Positions 45,385 through 54,953 of a stretch of 64,000 bases of DNA are shown piece by piece. Source of the DNA: JAISDD01 sp031553935. GTDB lineage: Bacteria; Bacillota; Syntrophomonadia; Syntrophomonadales; Syntrophomonadaceae. Location of the stretch: the NCBI GenBank assembly GCA_031553935.1, contig JAVBKS010000042.1, positions 1 through 64,000 on the forward strand, written 5' to 3'. Made by a program: the position numbers and the translations under genes. Numbering within the stretch: the first letter of the stretch is position 1; each line of letters opens with the position of its first letter. The notes below the pieces were generated by a model. It saw only the letters and a program-made list of their open reading frames with translations. It was not told the DNA's origin and searched no databases.

Positions 45385-45927
45385 ATGATATATTTTATTT
45401 TTATACTAATTCTTGCCTTAATTGCTGCCTCTTATAAGATGATTGGAACCGCAATAATAAAAATTTCTGAGTTTATTGCTTTTGGAGGCAATAAAGATGA
45501 AAAGGCAGCCCAAAGACCAAAACTAGTATTCGTCTACGAAATATTTAACTACACTTTTTTAGCGACATTGTTTGCCGAGATTTTTTACTATTCTAGTATC
45601 TACGCAATAAATAATTATAGTATTAATAAGAGTTTTTGCATAGTCTTGACAGTCATTTGGGTGGGGGTATTGGGATATACTTATCGTCATTATAGAACTA
45701 TTATGGTCGGCACTTGTTCGGCAGTAATGCTCTATAATTGGTTGGCATTGCCTTCTTGGGGGATTATAATTATTTGGTTTCTGTTCGTAATTATCGGCAG
45801 TATTTATCATAGAAAAGAAATAATAATTGACAGTGAACATCTTGCCGGCCGGCGAAATCGTAAAGAGAGAAGAAATGATAAAGGAAAAACAGGTAATCGT
45901 AAAAAGGAAAAACCTTCACAGAAGTAA
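45385..45927 (+). CDS. hypothetical polytopic membrane protein
   Basis: This 180-aa protein has about five hydrophobic segments and a very basic C-terminal tail (GRRNRKERRNDKGKTG). It was not recognised. GAGGAG precedes the ATG. Its stop codon abuts the stop of the minus-strand gerAB gene with no spacer. Confidence 0.7.
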   Translation: MIYFIFILILALIAASYKMIGTAIIKISEFIAFGGNKDEKAAQRPKLVFVYEIFNYTFLATLFAEIFYYSSIYAINNYSINKSFCIVLTVIWVGVLGYTYRHYRTIMVGTCSAVMLYNWLALPSWGIIIIWFLFVIIGSIYHRKEIIIDSEHLAGRRNRKERRNDKGKTGNRKKEKPSQK

Positions 45928-47034
45928 TTAAATTGATTTCGATGCATTTTTGATGCTTTTTAGTTTTGCGCTCAAAAGCAGGATCAGGGGTACGCCAAAT
46001 TCAAGCGGATAGGCAATCATACCGAATTTTTTCCAATACATGAAAGAACGAAGTTCTTCATAAGATTGAAAGAGAAATAGGGATAGGGAATAAACAAGAG
46101 CTACTATAGGAAAAATCAGCGAATTCAAGCTTTTTATTTGCAAGCACTGCTTGGCTGACTGTATCGCGCACCAAGAAAACACTGTTACTATAGCAAAACC
46201 GCTAATCATCCAAGCGAACAAAAATATAGGTTCGAATCTTTGCAGGAAGGTACTAATACTAATTTGGGCAAAAGACAAATATAAATGAAAATTATTTATG
46301 ATAGGAAGATAAGGACCAAAATTAGAAAGAACTACATAGACAACTAAAGATGTAGAGATACTTACTATCAGCAGGCAAACTGCTAAATCTCTAGAAATGG
46401 AATTCTTATTTTCAATAATGGGTACGAACATAAACCAGCAAACTATCATGCCGACAAAAGGTAAGTGAGTCAATAGATCATTGCTTGAATTAGTAATATC
46501 GAGAAAACTGACGGAATTGAATAAGGAAACAGTGTTTATTGGGATACTTACGCAAGTAATGAATATAATGGAAATGAATAAGAACGGAGCAATCATCGCT
46601 AAGCTTATACTTGCTCGATGCAAACCTTGTCTAAGACCATACGCTACGATGAAACTCATAATAATTGCAATTATTGGTAAGGGTATATGGATTAGTGGGA
46701 AATGCAGCCAGAGCTCGGAAAAATCGCGTAGAGCACTGCTGGCTACAATAATAAAAAATACGCAATAAAGCAACCCCAGCATTTTTCCCCAAAAACTACC
46801 AAGAGTCAGTTGAAAATATTCAATTATGGTTTTTTCACCCAGAAGTTTAATAAACTTTGCAGCTATTAGTCCCCAAATTACGCTTAACGGGATCAACAAG
46901 AGTGATAATACAAATGAATGATGTTTAGCACCGCCAAACGAAATCATCGGCAGTGTTCAGATTATGGGCAGCATTATCGCGGATGTGGTTAAAAGTACTA
47001 ATTGATAACTACTTAGTTTTTCTTTGGTTTTCAT
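45928..47034 (-). pseudogene. GerAB/GerKB-type germinant receptor permease, interrupted by TGA
   Basis: The full frame starts at ATG 47034 (AAGGAG 4 nt before) and runs 368 codons, the usual GerAB length, but codon 26 is TGA (46957-46959). The part after it, from ATG 46947, is a 339-aa polytopic protein with GerAB-like features (LLLIPLSVIWGLIAAKF, YFQLTLG). Missing the first helix, a restart product would probably be inactive. No gerAA or gerAC gene is adjacent. A point mutation (CGA or GGA to TGA) is the simplest explanation, though a sequencing error cannot be excluded. Confidence 0.8.
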
Positions 47035-47197
47035 ATGACTCCTTTTATATTAGTTATTGCAATATGGAGCAATAATATTCCCAGTTTGGAAAACAATTCG
47101 CTATTTATTGCTAAAATGAATACTTGACCAATAAATAACGTATGAAAAATATCCTGATTTGATATAGAATAGAGTATAAATACCTAAGGAGCGGAAA

Positions 47198-47728
47198 TTG
47201 CTTAATTTATTAATAAAAAGAAGAAGTATTAGAAGATATAAGAGTCAGAAGGTAAGTTCCGAGAACATCAATGAATTAGTACAGGCAGCCTTGCTTTCCC
47301 CGACTTCAAGAAATCTGAAATCATGCTGTTTCATTGCGATTGATGATGAGGAAACACTTGTTGAATTAGCCAAAAGCAAAGCACATGGTTCTAGCTTTTT
47401 AGCAAATGCGCCGCTTGGCATAGTTATTCTGGGGGATACAAATAAAACTGATGTTTGGATAGAAGATGCAGCAATTGCAGCAACTGTAATCCATTTAACT
47501 GCTGCCTCAATGGGACTAGGCTCATGTTGGATTCAGATAAGAGGGCGCCAAAATAGTCAAGGCGAGGATTCGGAAGCTGTAGTGAGAAGGATGCTTAACA
47601 TACCAGATAACTATAGTGTGGAAGCAATAATTTCCTGCGGTCATCCCGACGAAGTGAAGGCACCTTCAGAGATTCCAACTTTGTCGAATAATAGAGTATT
47701 TAAGAACTATTTTGGCTCAATGTATTAA
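47198..47728 (+). CDS. nitroreductase family FMN oxidoreductase
   Basis: This 176-aa protein opens with the FMN-binding IKRRSIRRYKSQKV and shows LLSPTSRNLKSCCF and ASMGLGSCWIQIRGR. It reduces nitro, quinone or similar compounds using NAD(P)H or a flavodoxin. The start is TTG, 6 nt after AAGGAG. It lies 100 nt before the 1425-aa gene, and no joint function is evident. Confidence 0.9.
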   Translation: MLNLLIKRRSIRRYKSQKVSSENINELVQAALLSPTSRNLKSCCFIAIDDEETLVELAKSKAHGSSFLANAPLGIVILGDTNKTDVWIEDAAIAATVIHLTAASMGLGSCWIQIRGRQNSQGEDSEAVVRRMLNIPDNYSVEAIISCGHPDEVKAPSEIPTLSNNRVFKNYFGSMY

Positions 47729-47827
47729 TAAACACCTGAAAGGATTTAACTTAATTTAATTAGCTATGTGATCATTTACCACAGTATTATTCCGAGGGGA
47801 GGGTAGGCAGCTTTTGCTGTAAATTTT

Positions 47828-50800
47828 ATGAGCGGAATTTTACGAATGGGTTTAGACGTGGGATCTACAACCGTTAAGTTAGTGTTTTTAGATGATAATA
47901 ATAACCTGGTCTTTAGTGATTATAAAAGACATTTTTCAAATATTAAGAATACAGCCGCTGAATTATTAACTTCTGCATATAGTTTTTTGAAAAATCAGTT
48001 TATTACTGCTAGTATTTCAGGTTCTGCAGGGATATCATTTTCGAGCAACCTGCAATTGAATTTTGTACAAGAAGTTATTGCTGCTAATTGTGCTGTCGAG
48101 AGCTTTGTTGATGAGGTTGATGTAGCCATCGAGCTTGGTGGTGAAGATGCTAAGATAACTTATTTTAGCAATGGCATTGATCAGAGAATGAACGGCATTT
48201 GTGCTGGCGGTACCGGTGCTTTCATTGATCAAATGGCGGCTTTGTTAGAGACTGATGCTCTTGGTCTTAATGAACTAGCCAAAAACTTCAAAGTTATTTA
48301 TCCGATCGCCGCACGCTGTGGCGTGTTTGCTAAAACCGATATCCAAACTTTATTAAATGACGGAGCCTCCAAAGAAGACTTGGCGGCGTCTGTTTTTCAG
48401 TCCGTAGTGAATCAAACCATAAGCGGTTTGTCATGTGGGCGTCCAATTCGCGGTAAGGTGGCTTTTTTGGGGGGGCCATTGTTCTTCTTATCAGAATTAA
48501 GAAAACGGTTCATTGAAACCTTAAAACTTGAAGGCGATGATGTGGTATTTCCTCCTGATGCTCATTATTTCGTGGCTCTCGGAGCTGCCTTGGCATCTAA
48601 AAACGACCAACCCTTAAGTTTTAAATCAATTCTGGACCGATTACCGGAATTGAATCGAATCAATGTTGATACCAGTTGGTGTCTGGACCCCTTATTTAAT
48701 AATGAGAATCAATTCGAAAGTTTTGTAAACAGGCATAAAATGGCCTGTGTAAAACGCAAGGACTTGCGCCTGCACGAAGGACCTTGCTTTTTTGGCATTG
48801 ATGCAGGATCAACAACCACTAAAGCAGCCCTAATTGATGAGGATGGATGCCTATTATATTCTTACTATGGTAGTAATGAAGGGAGTCCACTCTTATCTGC
48901 TATCAAAATTCTCAATGACCTTTATGAAAAAATGCCGCCAGAAGCTTTCATAGCTCATTCAACGGTAACCGGGTATGGTGAAAACCTAATTAAGGTTGGT
49001 TTGAATGTTGATTCTGGGCACATCGAGACCATTGCTCACTATCGGGCAGCTGAGTTTTTTATGCCCGGAGTTGAATGTATATTAGATATTGGCGGCCAGG
49101 ATATGAAATGCCTGTTCATCAGAAATAATGTAATCGAGAGCATTATGCTTAATGAAGCCTGTTCATCCGGGTGTGGCTCATTTTTAGAGTCTTTTGCTCG
49201 TTCACTTGATTACGAAGTTGCCGATTTTGCCAAATTAGCATTGAGTGCTCAAAATCCGGTTGATTTGGGTTCAAGATGTACAGTCTTCATGAATTCAAAA
49301 GTTAAGCAAGCCCAAAAAGAAGGAGCTACGGTAAGCGATATTTCAGCCGGACTCTCTTATTCAGTCATTAAAAATGCTCTCTTTAAAGTTATCAAAGTAC
49401 AAGATTACGAACAATTAGGGCAGAAAATAGTTGTCCAAGGCGGTACATTTTATAATGATGCTGTTCTGCGGGCCTTCGAGCTGATAACTGAGCGTGAAGT
49501 TGTGCGGCCAGATATATCTGGACTGATGGGCGCCTTTGGTTCAGCTTTAATTGCAAAAAGGCTTTACATTAAAGGGGAGACGAGTTCAATAATCGGACCG
49601 GAGAAACTAAAGAATTTTTCCATCAAAAATACTAACCGAAGATGTAAAGGCTGCGATAATCAATGCCTTTTGACAATCAATCATTTTGAAGGCGGAAAAA
49701 AATACATTACCGGGAATCGATGTGACCGCTTTCAAGACAAAGCTGAAAATGAAGAAGCGAGTCCCAACTTGTTTGACTACAAATTGGAAAGGCTATTTCA
49801 GTATAAGCCCTTGTCGGCAGAACAGGCCTTTCGCGGTACAATTGGAATACCGCGAGTATTGAATATTTATGAAAACTACCCCTTTTGGTTTACTTTTTTT
49901 ACTGAGTTGGGATTTCGGGTGGCGCTTTCCCCAATATCTTCCAAAGAGATTTATAATTTGGGAAATGAAACTATCCCCTCGGAGTCTGCCTGCTACCCTG
50001 CTAAAATAGTACACGGCCATATAACGACTCTTATTAATGATGGAATCAAAACTATTTTCTATCCCTGTGTTACACACGAAAAAAAGGAGAGCTTTAAATC
50101 CGACAATACTTATAATTGTCCGATGGTGATATCTTATCCAGAAGTTATTAAAAATAATTTAGACGATATTCGTAATTACGATATAAAATACCTTTGCCCA
50201 TTTTTGCCTTACGATAACCAAACAAAGCTTCTAGACAGACTTCTTGTTGAATTTGAATCTTATGGTATCAAGCGTAAAGAGATGAGTGCTGCCCTCAACA
50301 AAGCATATGCCGAAGATAGTTCCTTCAAAAAAGACATTCGCAAAAAAGGCGAAGAGGTCATTGAATATTTGCGCCAGAGCGGCAAAAAAGGAATCGTATT
50401 GGCTGGACGTCCATACCATTTAGATCCAGAGATAAATCATGGTATTCCGAATATTATTAGCTCTTTTGGAATTGCAGTTCTTACCGAAGATGCAATAGCT
50501 CATTTGAGCAAAGATGATCTTAAACTTAGAGTGGTTAATCAGTGGTTGTACCATTCCCGGCTATATGCTGCTGCTAATTTTGTAAGTAATAACCCAAATC
50601 TTGAAATGATTCAATTGAATTCTTTTGGCTGCGGGTTAGATGCTATTACTGCTGAACAAGTAAAAGAAATTCTTGCGCAGCGCGGTAAAATTCACACTTT
50701 ATTAAAAATTGATGAAGGTACTAATCTCGGAGCGGCTAGAATAAGAATTAGATCTTTACTGGCAGCAATTGAAGAACGAGAGAACAAAGAGTTTGTTTTG

Positions 50801-52105
50801 CCTGAGGCTAAGAAAGTTATAAAAATTCCTTTTACTAAGAAAATGAAAAAGGAACATATTATTTTATGTCCGCAAATGTCCCCGCCTCATTTTGAATTAA
50901 TGCAAGCAGCTTTGCAGTCTGAGGGCTTTAATCTCAAAATACTGCCTACGGTAGATAAGGCTGCTGTTGATATGGGGCTTAAATATGTAAACAATGACGC
51001 ATGTTTTCCGGCAGTTATTGTTATTGGACAACTGCTGCAAGCACTTAAATCAGGTGAATATGATCTTAATAATACCTCAGTGATGATTTCCCAGACCGGT
51101 GGGGGATGCCGGGCAACCAACTATATAGCTTTGCTGCGCAAAGCTTTATTTGATGCCAAGTTGGCAAATGTTCCGGTGATATCTGCGAATGTAAGTAGTC
51201 TTGAAAAAAACCCTGGATTTAAAATAACAGGCAAGCTCTTGAAAAAGGCTGTCATTGCCACGATATATGGTGATCTATTATCAAGAGTACTGCATAGAAT
51301 TAGACCTTATGAAAAGATTCCCGGCTCAGCAAATCTCCTATACCGAACTTGGATGGAAATGCTAAAATCGCAGTTAGAAGCAGGAAACTATAAGCATTAT
51401 GATCAAAGAATAATGGAAGTAGTGCGTGATTTTGATTATCTGGCAATAAATGATCATCCCAAGCCACGTGTTGGGGTAGTGGGTGAAATACTAGTCAAAT
51501 ATCACCCTGATGCCAACAATAATGTGGTATCGGTATTGGAAAACGAAGGTGCCGAGGTAATTATTCCTGATATGTTGGACTTCTTTTCATACTGCTTATA
51601 TGATAATATTTACAGCTATTACCATACTGGTGGTACTTGGAGAGCTAAAGCGATTGGAAGATGGTGTATTGATTACTTAGACAAGTGCCGTAAGCCAGCC
51701 AAAGTTGCCCTGAAAAACAGCTCGCGTTTCTCTGAGCCTCATAGCATTGATCAATTAGCCAATTTGGCAACATCGGTTATTTCTCTGGGACACCACACTG
51801 GCGAGGGATGGTTCTTGACTGCTGAGATGATCGACATGATAAAAAGTGGTATTCCTAATATTGTATGTTTACAGCCATTTGGATGCTTGCCAAACCATGT
51901 TACGGGCAAGGGGATGGTCAAGGAACTGAAAAGGCAGTACCCCCAGGCTAATATAACCGCGATTGACTATGATCCCGGTGCCAGCGAAGTTAACCAGTTG
52001 AATCGAATTAAACTTATGCTAGCGGTTGCCTTTAAGAACTTTCAGAACCCAGATGCGAAATTGTTTTTGAATCAAGAAAAAATGATGGAAATAATTCTAG
52101 GTTGA
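47828..52105 (+). CDS. giant acyl-CoA dehydratase-activase-related protein (BadF/HgdC-HgdB type)
   Basis: This 1425-aa protein has, in order, two ASKHA ATPase domains of the BadF/BadG/HgdC type (first from LRMGLDVGSTTVKLVF with GICAGGTGAF; second from FFGIDAGSTTTKAAL with EACSSGCGSF), a DUF2229-like region (about 600-850; NRRCKGCDNQCLLT) and a HgdB-like Fe-S-binding region (about 990-1420; YVNNDACFPAVIVIG, ISQTGGGCRATNY). Activators of 2-hydroxyacyl-CoA dehydratases use ATP to send low-potential electrons to the dehydratase; here activator and partner-like parts are fused. Substrate unknown. Many anaerobes have this family, with no defined role. Confidence 0.85.
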   Translation: MSGILRMGLDVGSTTVKLVFLDDNNNLVFSDYKRHFSNIKNTAAELLTSAYSFLKNQFITASISGSAGISFSSNLQLNFVQEVIAANCAVESFVDEVDVAIELGGEDAKITYFSNGIDQRMNGICAGGTGAFIDQMAALLETDALGLNELAKNFKVIYPIAARCGVFAKTDIQTLLNDGASKEDLAASVFQSVVNQTISGLSCGRPIRGKVAFLGGPLFFLSELRKRFIETLKLEGDDVVFPPDAHYFVALGAALASKNDQPLSFKSILDRLPELNRINVDTSWCLDPLFNNENQFESFVNRHKMACVKRKDLRLHEGPCFFGIDAGSTTTKAALIDEDGCLLYSYYGSNEGSPLLSAIKILNDLYEKMPPEAFIAHSTVTGYGENLIKVGLNVDSGHIETIAHYRAAEFFMPGVECILDIGGQDMKCLFIRNNVIESIMLNEACSSGCGSFLESFARSLDYEVADFAKLALSAQNPVDLGSRCTVFMNSKVKQAQKEGATVSDISAGLSYSVIKNALFKVIKVQDYEQLGQKIVVQGGTFYNDAVLRAFELITEREVVRPDISGLMGAFGSALIAKRLYIKGETSSIIGPEKLKNFSIKNTNRRCKGCDNQCLLTINHFEGGKKYITGNRCDRFQDKAENEEASPNLFDYKLERLFQYKPLSAEQAFRGTIGIPRVLNIYENYPFWFTFFTELGFRVALSPISSKEIYNLGNETIPSESACYPAKIVHGHITTLINDGIKTIFYPCVTHEKKESFKSDNTYNCPMVISYPEVIKNNLDDIRNYDIKYLCPFLPYDNQTKLLDRLLVEFESYGIKRKEMSAALNKAYAEDSSFKKDIRKKGEEVIEYLRQSGKKGIVLAGRPYHLDPEINHGIPNIISSFGIAVLTEDAIAHLSKDDLKLRVVNQWLYHSRLYAAANFVSNNPNLEMIQLNSFGCGLDAITAEQVKEILAQRGKIHTLLKIDEGTNLGAARIRIRSLLAAIEERENKEFVLPEAKKVIKIPFTKKMKKEHIILCPQMSPPHFELMQAALQSEGFNLKILPTVDKAAVDMGLKYVNNDACFPAVIVIGQLLQALKSGEYDLNNTSVMISQTGGGCRATNYIALLRKALFDAKLANVPVISANVSSLEKNPGFKITGKLLKKAVIATIYGDLLSRVLHRIRPYEKIPGSANLLYRTWMEMLKSQLEAGNYKHYDQRIMEVVRDFDYLAINDHPKPRVGVVGEILVKYHPDANNNVVSVLENEGAEVIIPDMLDFFSYCLYDNIYSYYHTGGTWRAKAIGRWCIDYLDKCRKPAKVALKNSSRFSEPHSIDQLANLATSVISLGHHTGEGWFLTAEMIDMIKSGIPNIVCLQPFGCLPNHVTGKGMVKELKRQYPQANITAIDYDPGASEVNQLNRIKLMLAVAFKNFQNPDAKLFLNQEKMMEIILG

Positions 52106-52178
52106 TAGCAAGTGTCTGGTTGGATAAGACCACCAAGATATTTGCTCAAGATTAACGATTATTAGTAATGTAACAGCA

Positions 52179-53372
52179 ATGGAGTTTTTATTAAATAAAC
52201 AGAATGAACAAAGCATATGGACTAAAAATTTCGTCTTAGTGGTAATCGCTAATTTGATGACGTTTTCTATCCATTTTATAACCTTGGCAACTCTGCCGCT
52301 TTATGCAATAGTTCTTGGTGGCGATAATCTAGGTATGGGTTTAGTGACCAGCATGTACTTTGTAGCCGCTCTGCTGGTTCGCCCCTTTTCAGGCAAAGCA
52401 CTTGACCAGCATGGGCGAAGGGGAGTACTCATTCTAGGTATGATTGTTACGATTATCTCGCACTTACTATTATTTCTTAGTGAAAGCGTTAGTATGCTAT
52501 TGTTGTTGAGGCTAGTGAATGGCGCTGGCTATAGTCTGGTTTCAACTGCAACGGGAACATTTGTCACTGATATTGTCCCTAAAAAAAGATTGGCTGAAGG
52601 AATTGGGTATTATAGCGGTTCGCTTACAATTGCTATTGCTTTTGGACCGGCTATTGGTTTAAATGTGCTGGCTTGGTTTGGATACCAAGCTTTGTTTTCT
52701 ATAATTGCGTTATTAGGTCTCGCAGCTCTAATTATCGTATTAAATATCGATTTTAAAAGTAATTCTGGTAACATACCCCCAATTTATCATGCAAATACTG
52801 CTGCGCATTATTATGAAAAAAAGGCGCTTCCTTTTGGATTTATAATGTTTCTTATTTCCATTAGTGTTAGCGGGATAATTACCTTTCTGCCGGTATTTGC
52901 TGTGGAACGTGGCATAGCCAACGTTAGTTTCTTCTTTTTTGTTTATGCTTTTGCACTATTTCTGCCGCGAGTATTGATGGGGAAAATCGTGGAGAGATTC
53001 GGAAATAAAATCATTGTGTTTTCAGGAATGCTAGCTACCATGTTATGCTTGGTCTTCTTAATTAAAGCCCATGATCTTCGTACAGTTTTATTATCTGCCG
53101 TGTTGTTTGGCCTGGGATATGGACTTTTGCAACCGATATTTAATTCGATAGTAATATGGATATCACCGGAGGATTCGAAGGGGGCAGCCAATGCAACGTA
53201 TTTTGCCATGCTAGATATCGGATTCTGCTTGGGAACAGCTTTATGGGGTTATGTGTCTGAAGCCCATGGATTTGGGATCGTATATCTATTGTCTGCAATT
53301 ATTGTTGGCTTAACATACCTTATTTATTTACTCCTAACCCGCAAAGCAAGAGTTGCGCATAAGTTTTCGTAG
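52179..53372 (+). CDS. MFS transporter
   Basis: This 397-aa protein has twelve predicted helices, the MFS loop motif between helices 2 and 3 (GKALDQHGRRGVLILG) and a similar second half (GKIVERFGNKIIVFSG). It is a proton-driven exporter or importer of unknown substrate, closest in look to drug-efflux types. There is no strong ribosome site before the ATG. It lies 73 nt after the activase-like gene. Confidence 0.9.
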   Translation: MEFLLNKQNEQSIWTKNFVLVVIANLMTFSIHFITLATLPLYAIVLGGDNLGMGLVTSMYFVAALLVRPFSGKALDQHGRRGVLILGMIVTIISHLLLFLSESVSMLLLLRLVNGAGYSLVSTATGTFVTDIVPKKRLAEGIGYYSGSLTIAIAFGPAIGLNVLAWFGYQALFSIIALLGLAALIIVLNIDFKSNSGNIPPIYHANTAAHYYEKKALPFGFIMFLISISVSGIITFLPVFAVERGIANVSFFFFVYAFALFLPRVLMGKIVERFGNKIIVFSGMLATMLCLVFLIKAHDLRTVLLSAVLFGLGYGLLQPIFNSIVIWISPEDSKGAANATYFAMLDIGFCLGTALWGYVSEAHGFGIVYLLSAIIVGLTYLIYLLLTRKARVAHKFS

Positions 53373-53556
53373 AAGAATTCTATAAGTTATTACATATAAT
53401 TTTGCAAAAAATGCCGGTAATTGAGACCAATGTTTTAAGAAACTGAACGAAAACACAATTTTTACTGTAATTATTGGTTTTAATATGTTATTATTTTAAA
53501 TCAAAATCATTATAAAAAATTAGTGGTTTTGTTTATACAAGAGGAGATGTGTTAAA

Positions 53557-54630
53557 ATGCCGATGGAAATCAAGATCAATCAAAATCCAACTCCAAAAGC
53601 CAAACCAGATCAAACAAAACTAGGTTTTGGACATTATTTTTCGGATCATATGTTTATTATGGATTATACAACCGGCAAGGGTTGGCATGACCCCAGGATT
53701 GTTCCTTATGGACCATTGACCCTAGATCCTGCTACCATGGTTTTTCACTATGGCCAAGGCATTTTCGAAGGCTTAAAAGCCTATAAATCCTCTTCTGGGG
53801 AAGTATTACTCTTTAGACCCCAAGCGAATGCTGCTCGCATTAACACCTCCAATGAGAGATTATGCATACCGTGTATTGATACCGAACTTGTAGTTCAGGC
53901 GATCAGAGAATTGATTAAAGTTGACAAGGATTGGATTCCTACATTAGAGGGTACATCATTATATATCAGACCATTTATCATTTCTACAGATGTGCATTTA
54001 GGGGTAAAACCTTCGGATACTTACTTGTTCATTATAATTCTTTCTCCGGTTGGCGCATATTATGCTGAAGGAATAAACCCTGTCAAAATCTATGTAGAAA
54101 GCAAATACGCGAGAGCAGTAAAGGGCGGAATGGGACATGCCAAGACCGCAGGCAACTATGCCGCCAGTTTAATCGCACAAGTTGAAGCTCAAAATAAAGG
54201 CTACACTCAGGTTCTATGGTTAGATGCCGTAGAGAAAAAATACATTGAAGAAGTTGGGACCATGAATGTTTTCTTCAAGATCAAAGGGGATGTAATTACC
54301 CCGGCATTAGAAGAAGGAAGTTTTTTAGCCGGTATAACCCGTGACTCAACTATGAAGCTTCTAACTAGCTGGGGATATAATGTCATAGAAAGAAGAATTT
54401 CTATTGATGAATTATTCGATGCCCATAAAGCCGGAGATCTAGAAGAAGCATTTGGAACTGGAACCGCTGCCGTGATATCGCCGATTGGAGAACTCAATTG
54501 GAATGGAAGGCAAATCACCATAAATAATGGAGAAACCGGAGAGCTATCCAAAAGGATTTATGATACCATCACTGGAATTCAATCTGGAGCGATAAATGAT
54601 ACCTTTGGATGGATCATGAAAGTAGAATAA
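53557..54630 (+). CDS. ilvE: branched-chain amino acid aminotransferase
   Basis: This 357-aa fold-type IV PLP enzyme makes leucine, isoleucine and valine from their keto acids. Blocks LGFGHYFSDHMFIMDY, FHYGQGIFEGLKAYK, the PLP lysine in GHAKTAGNYAAS and AFGTGTAAVISPIG identify the BCAT clade with the longer N-terminus. GAGGAG precedes the ATG. It is monocistronic, with a terminator at 54751. Confidence 0.96.
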   Translation: MPMEIKINQNPTPKAKPDQTKLGFGHYFSDHMFIMDYTTGKGWHDPRIVPYGPLTLDPATMVFHYGQGIFEGLKAYKSSSGEVLLFRPQANAARINTSNERLCIPCIDTELVVQAIRELIKVDKDWIPTLEGTSLYIRPFIISTDVHLGVKPSDTYLFIIILSPVGAYYAEGINPVKIYVESKYARAVKGGMGHAKTAGNYAASLIAQVEAQNKGYTQVLWLDAVEKKYIEEVGTMNVFFKIKGDVITPALEEGSFLAGITRDSTMKLLTSWGYNVIERRISIDELFDAHKAGDLEEAFGTGTAAVISPIGELNWNGRQITINNGETGELSKRIYDTITGIQSGAINDTFGWIMKVE

Positions 54631-54750
54631 CTCTATTGAAAATGAACATAACGAAATCTCGTATTAAGTATTCTTACAATTAAGAAAAACATTTTACTTG
54701 CTTTTTTTCTAATCATGTTTAACTGAGAATGTTTTTTAATTCAAGTGTTA

Positions 54751-54796
54751 AAGCTACGGCCAAGCTGTTAATCAGCGTTTCGCGCCGTAGCTTTTT
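54751..54796 (+). terminator. strong terminator after ilvE
   Basis: AAGCTACGGC (54751-54760) pairs perfectly with GCCGTAGCTT (54784-54793) around a 23-nt loop and ends in TTTTT. The rest of 54631-54953 is AT-rich with no gene. Confidence 0.8.
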
Positions 54797-54953
54797 GGCA
54801 GTCTGCGTAAATCATGCTATGGCGATCGCAATAACTTAAACCAAACAGTGCAAACCATTATGAAATTTGACTTGAATAATAATTGACTTCATTCAGTATA
54901 ATGATAATAATTTCATTTTCGGGTTATTATTTTCTTATAGAAAGGGGATTTGC

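Noticed and set aside
46225..46240. GTTCGAATC resembling a tRNA T-loop
   Set aside because: It lies inside the gerAB reading frame and no acceptor, D or anticodon stems surround it.
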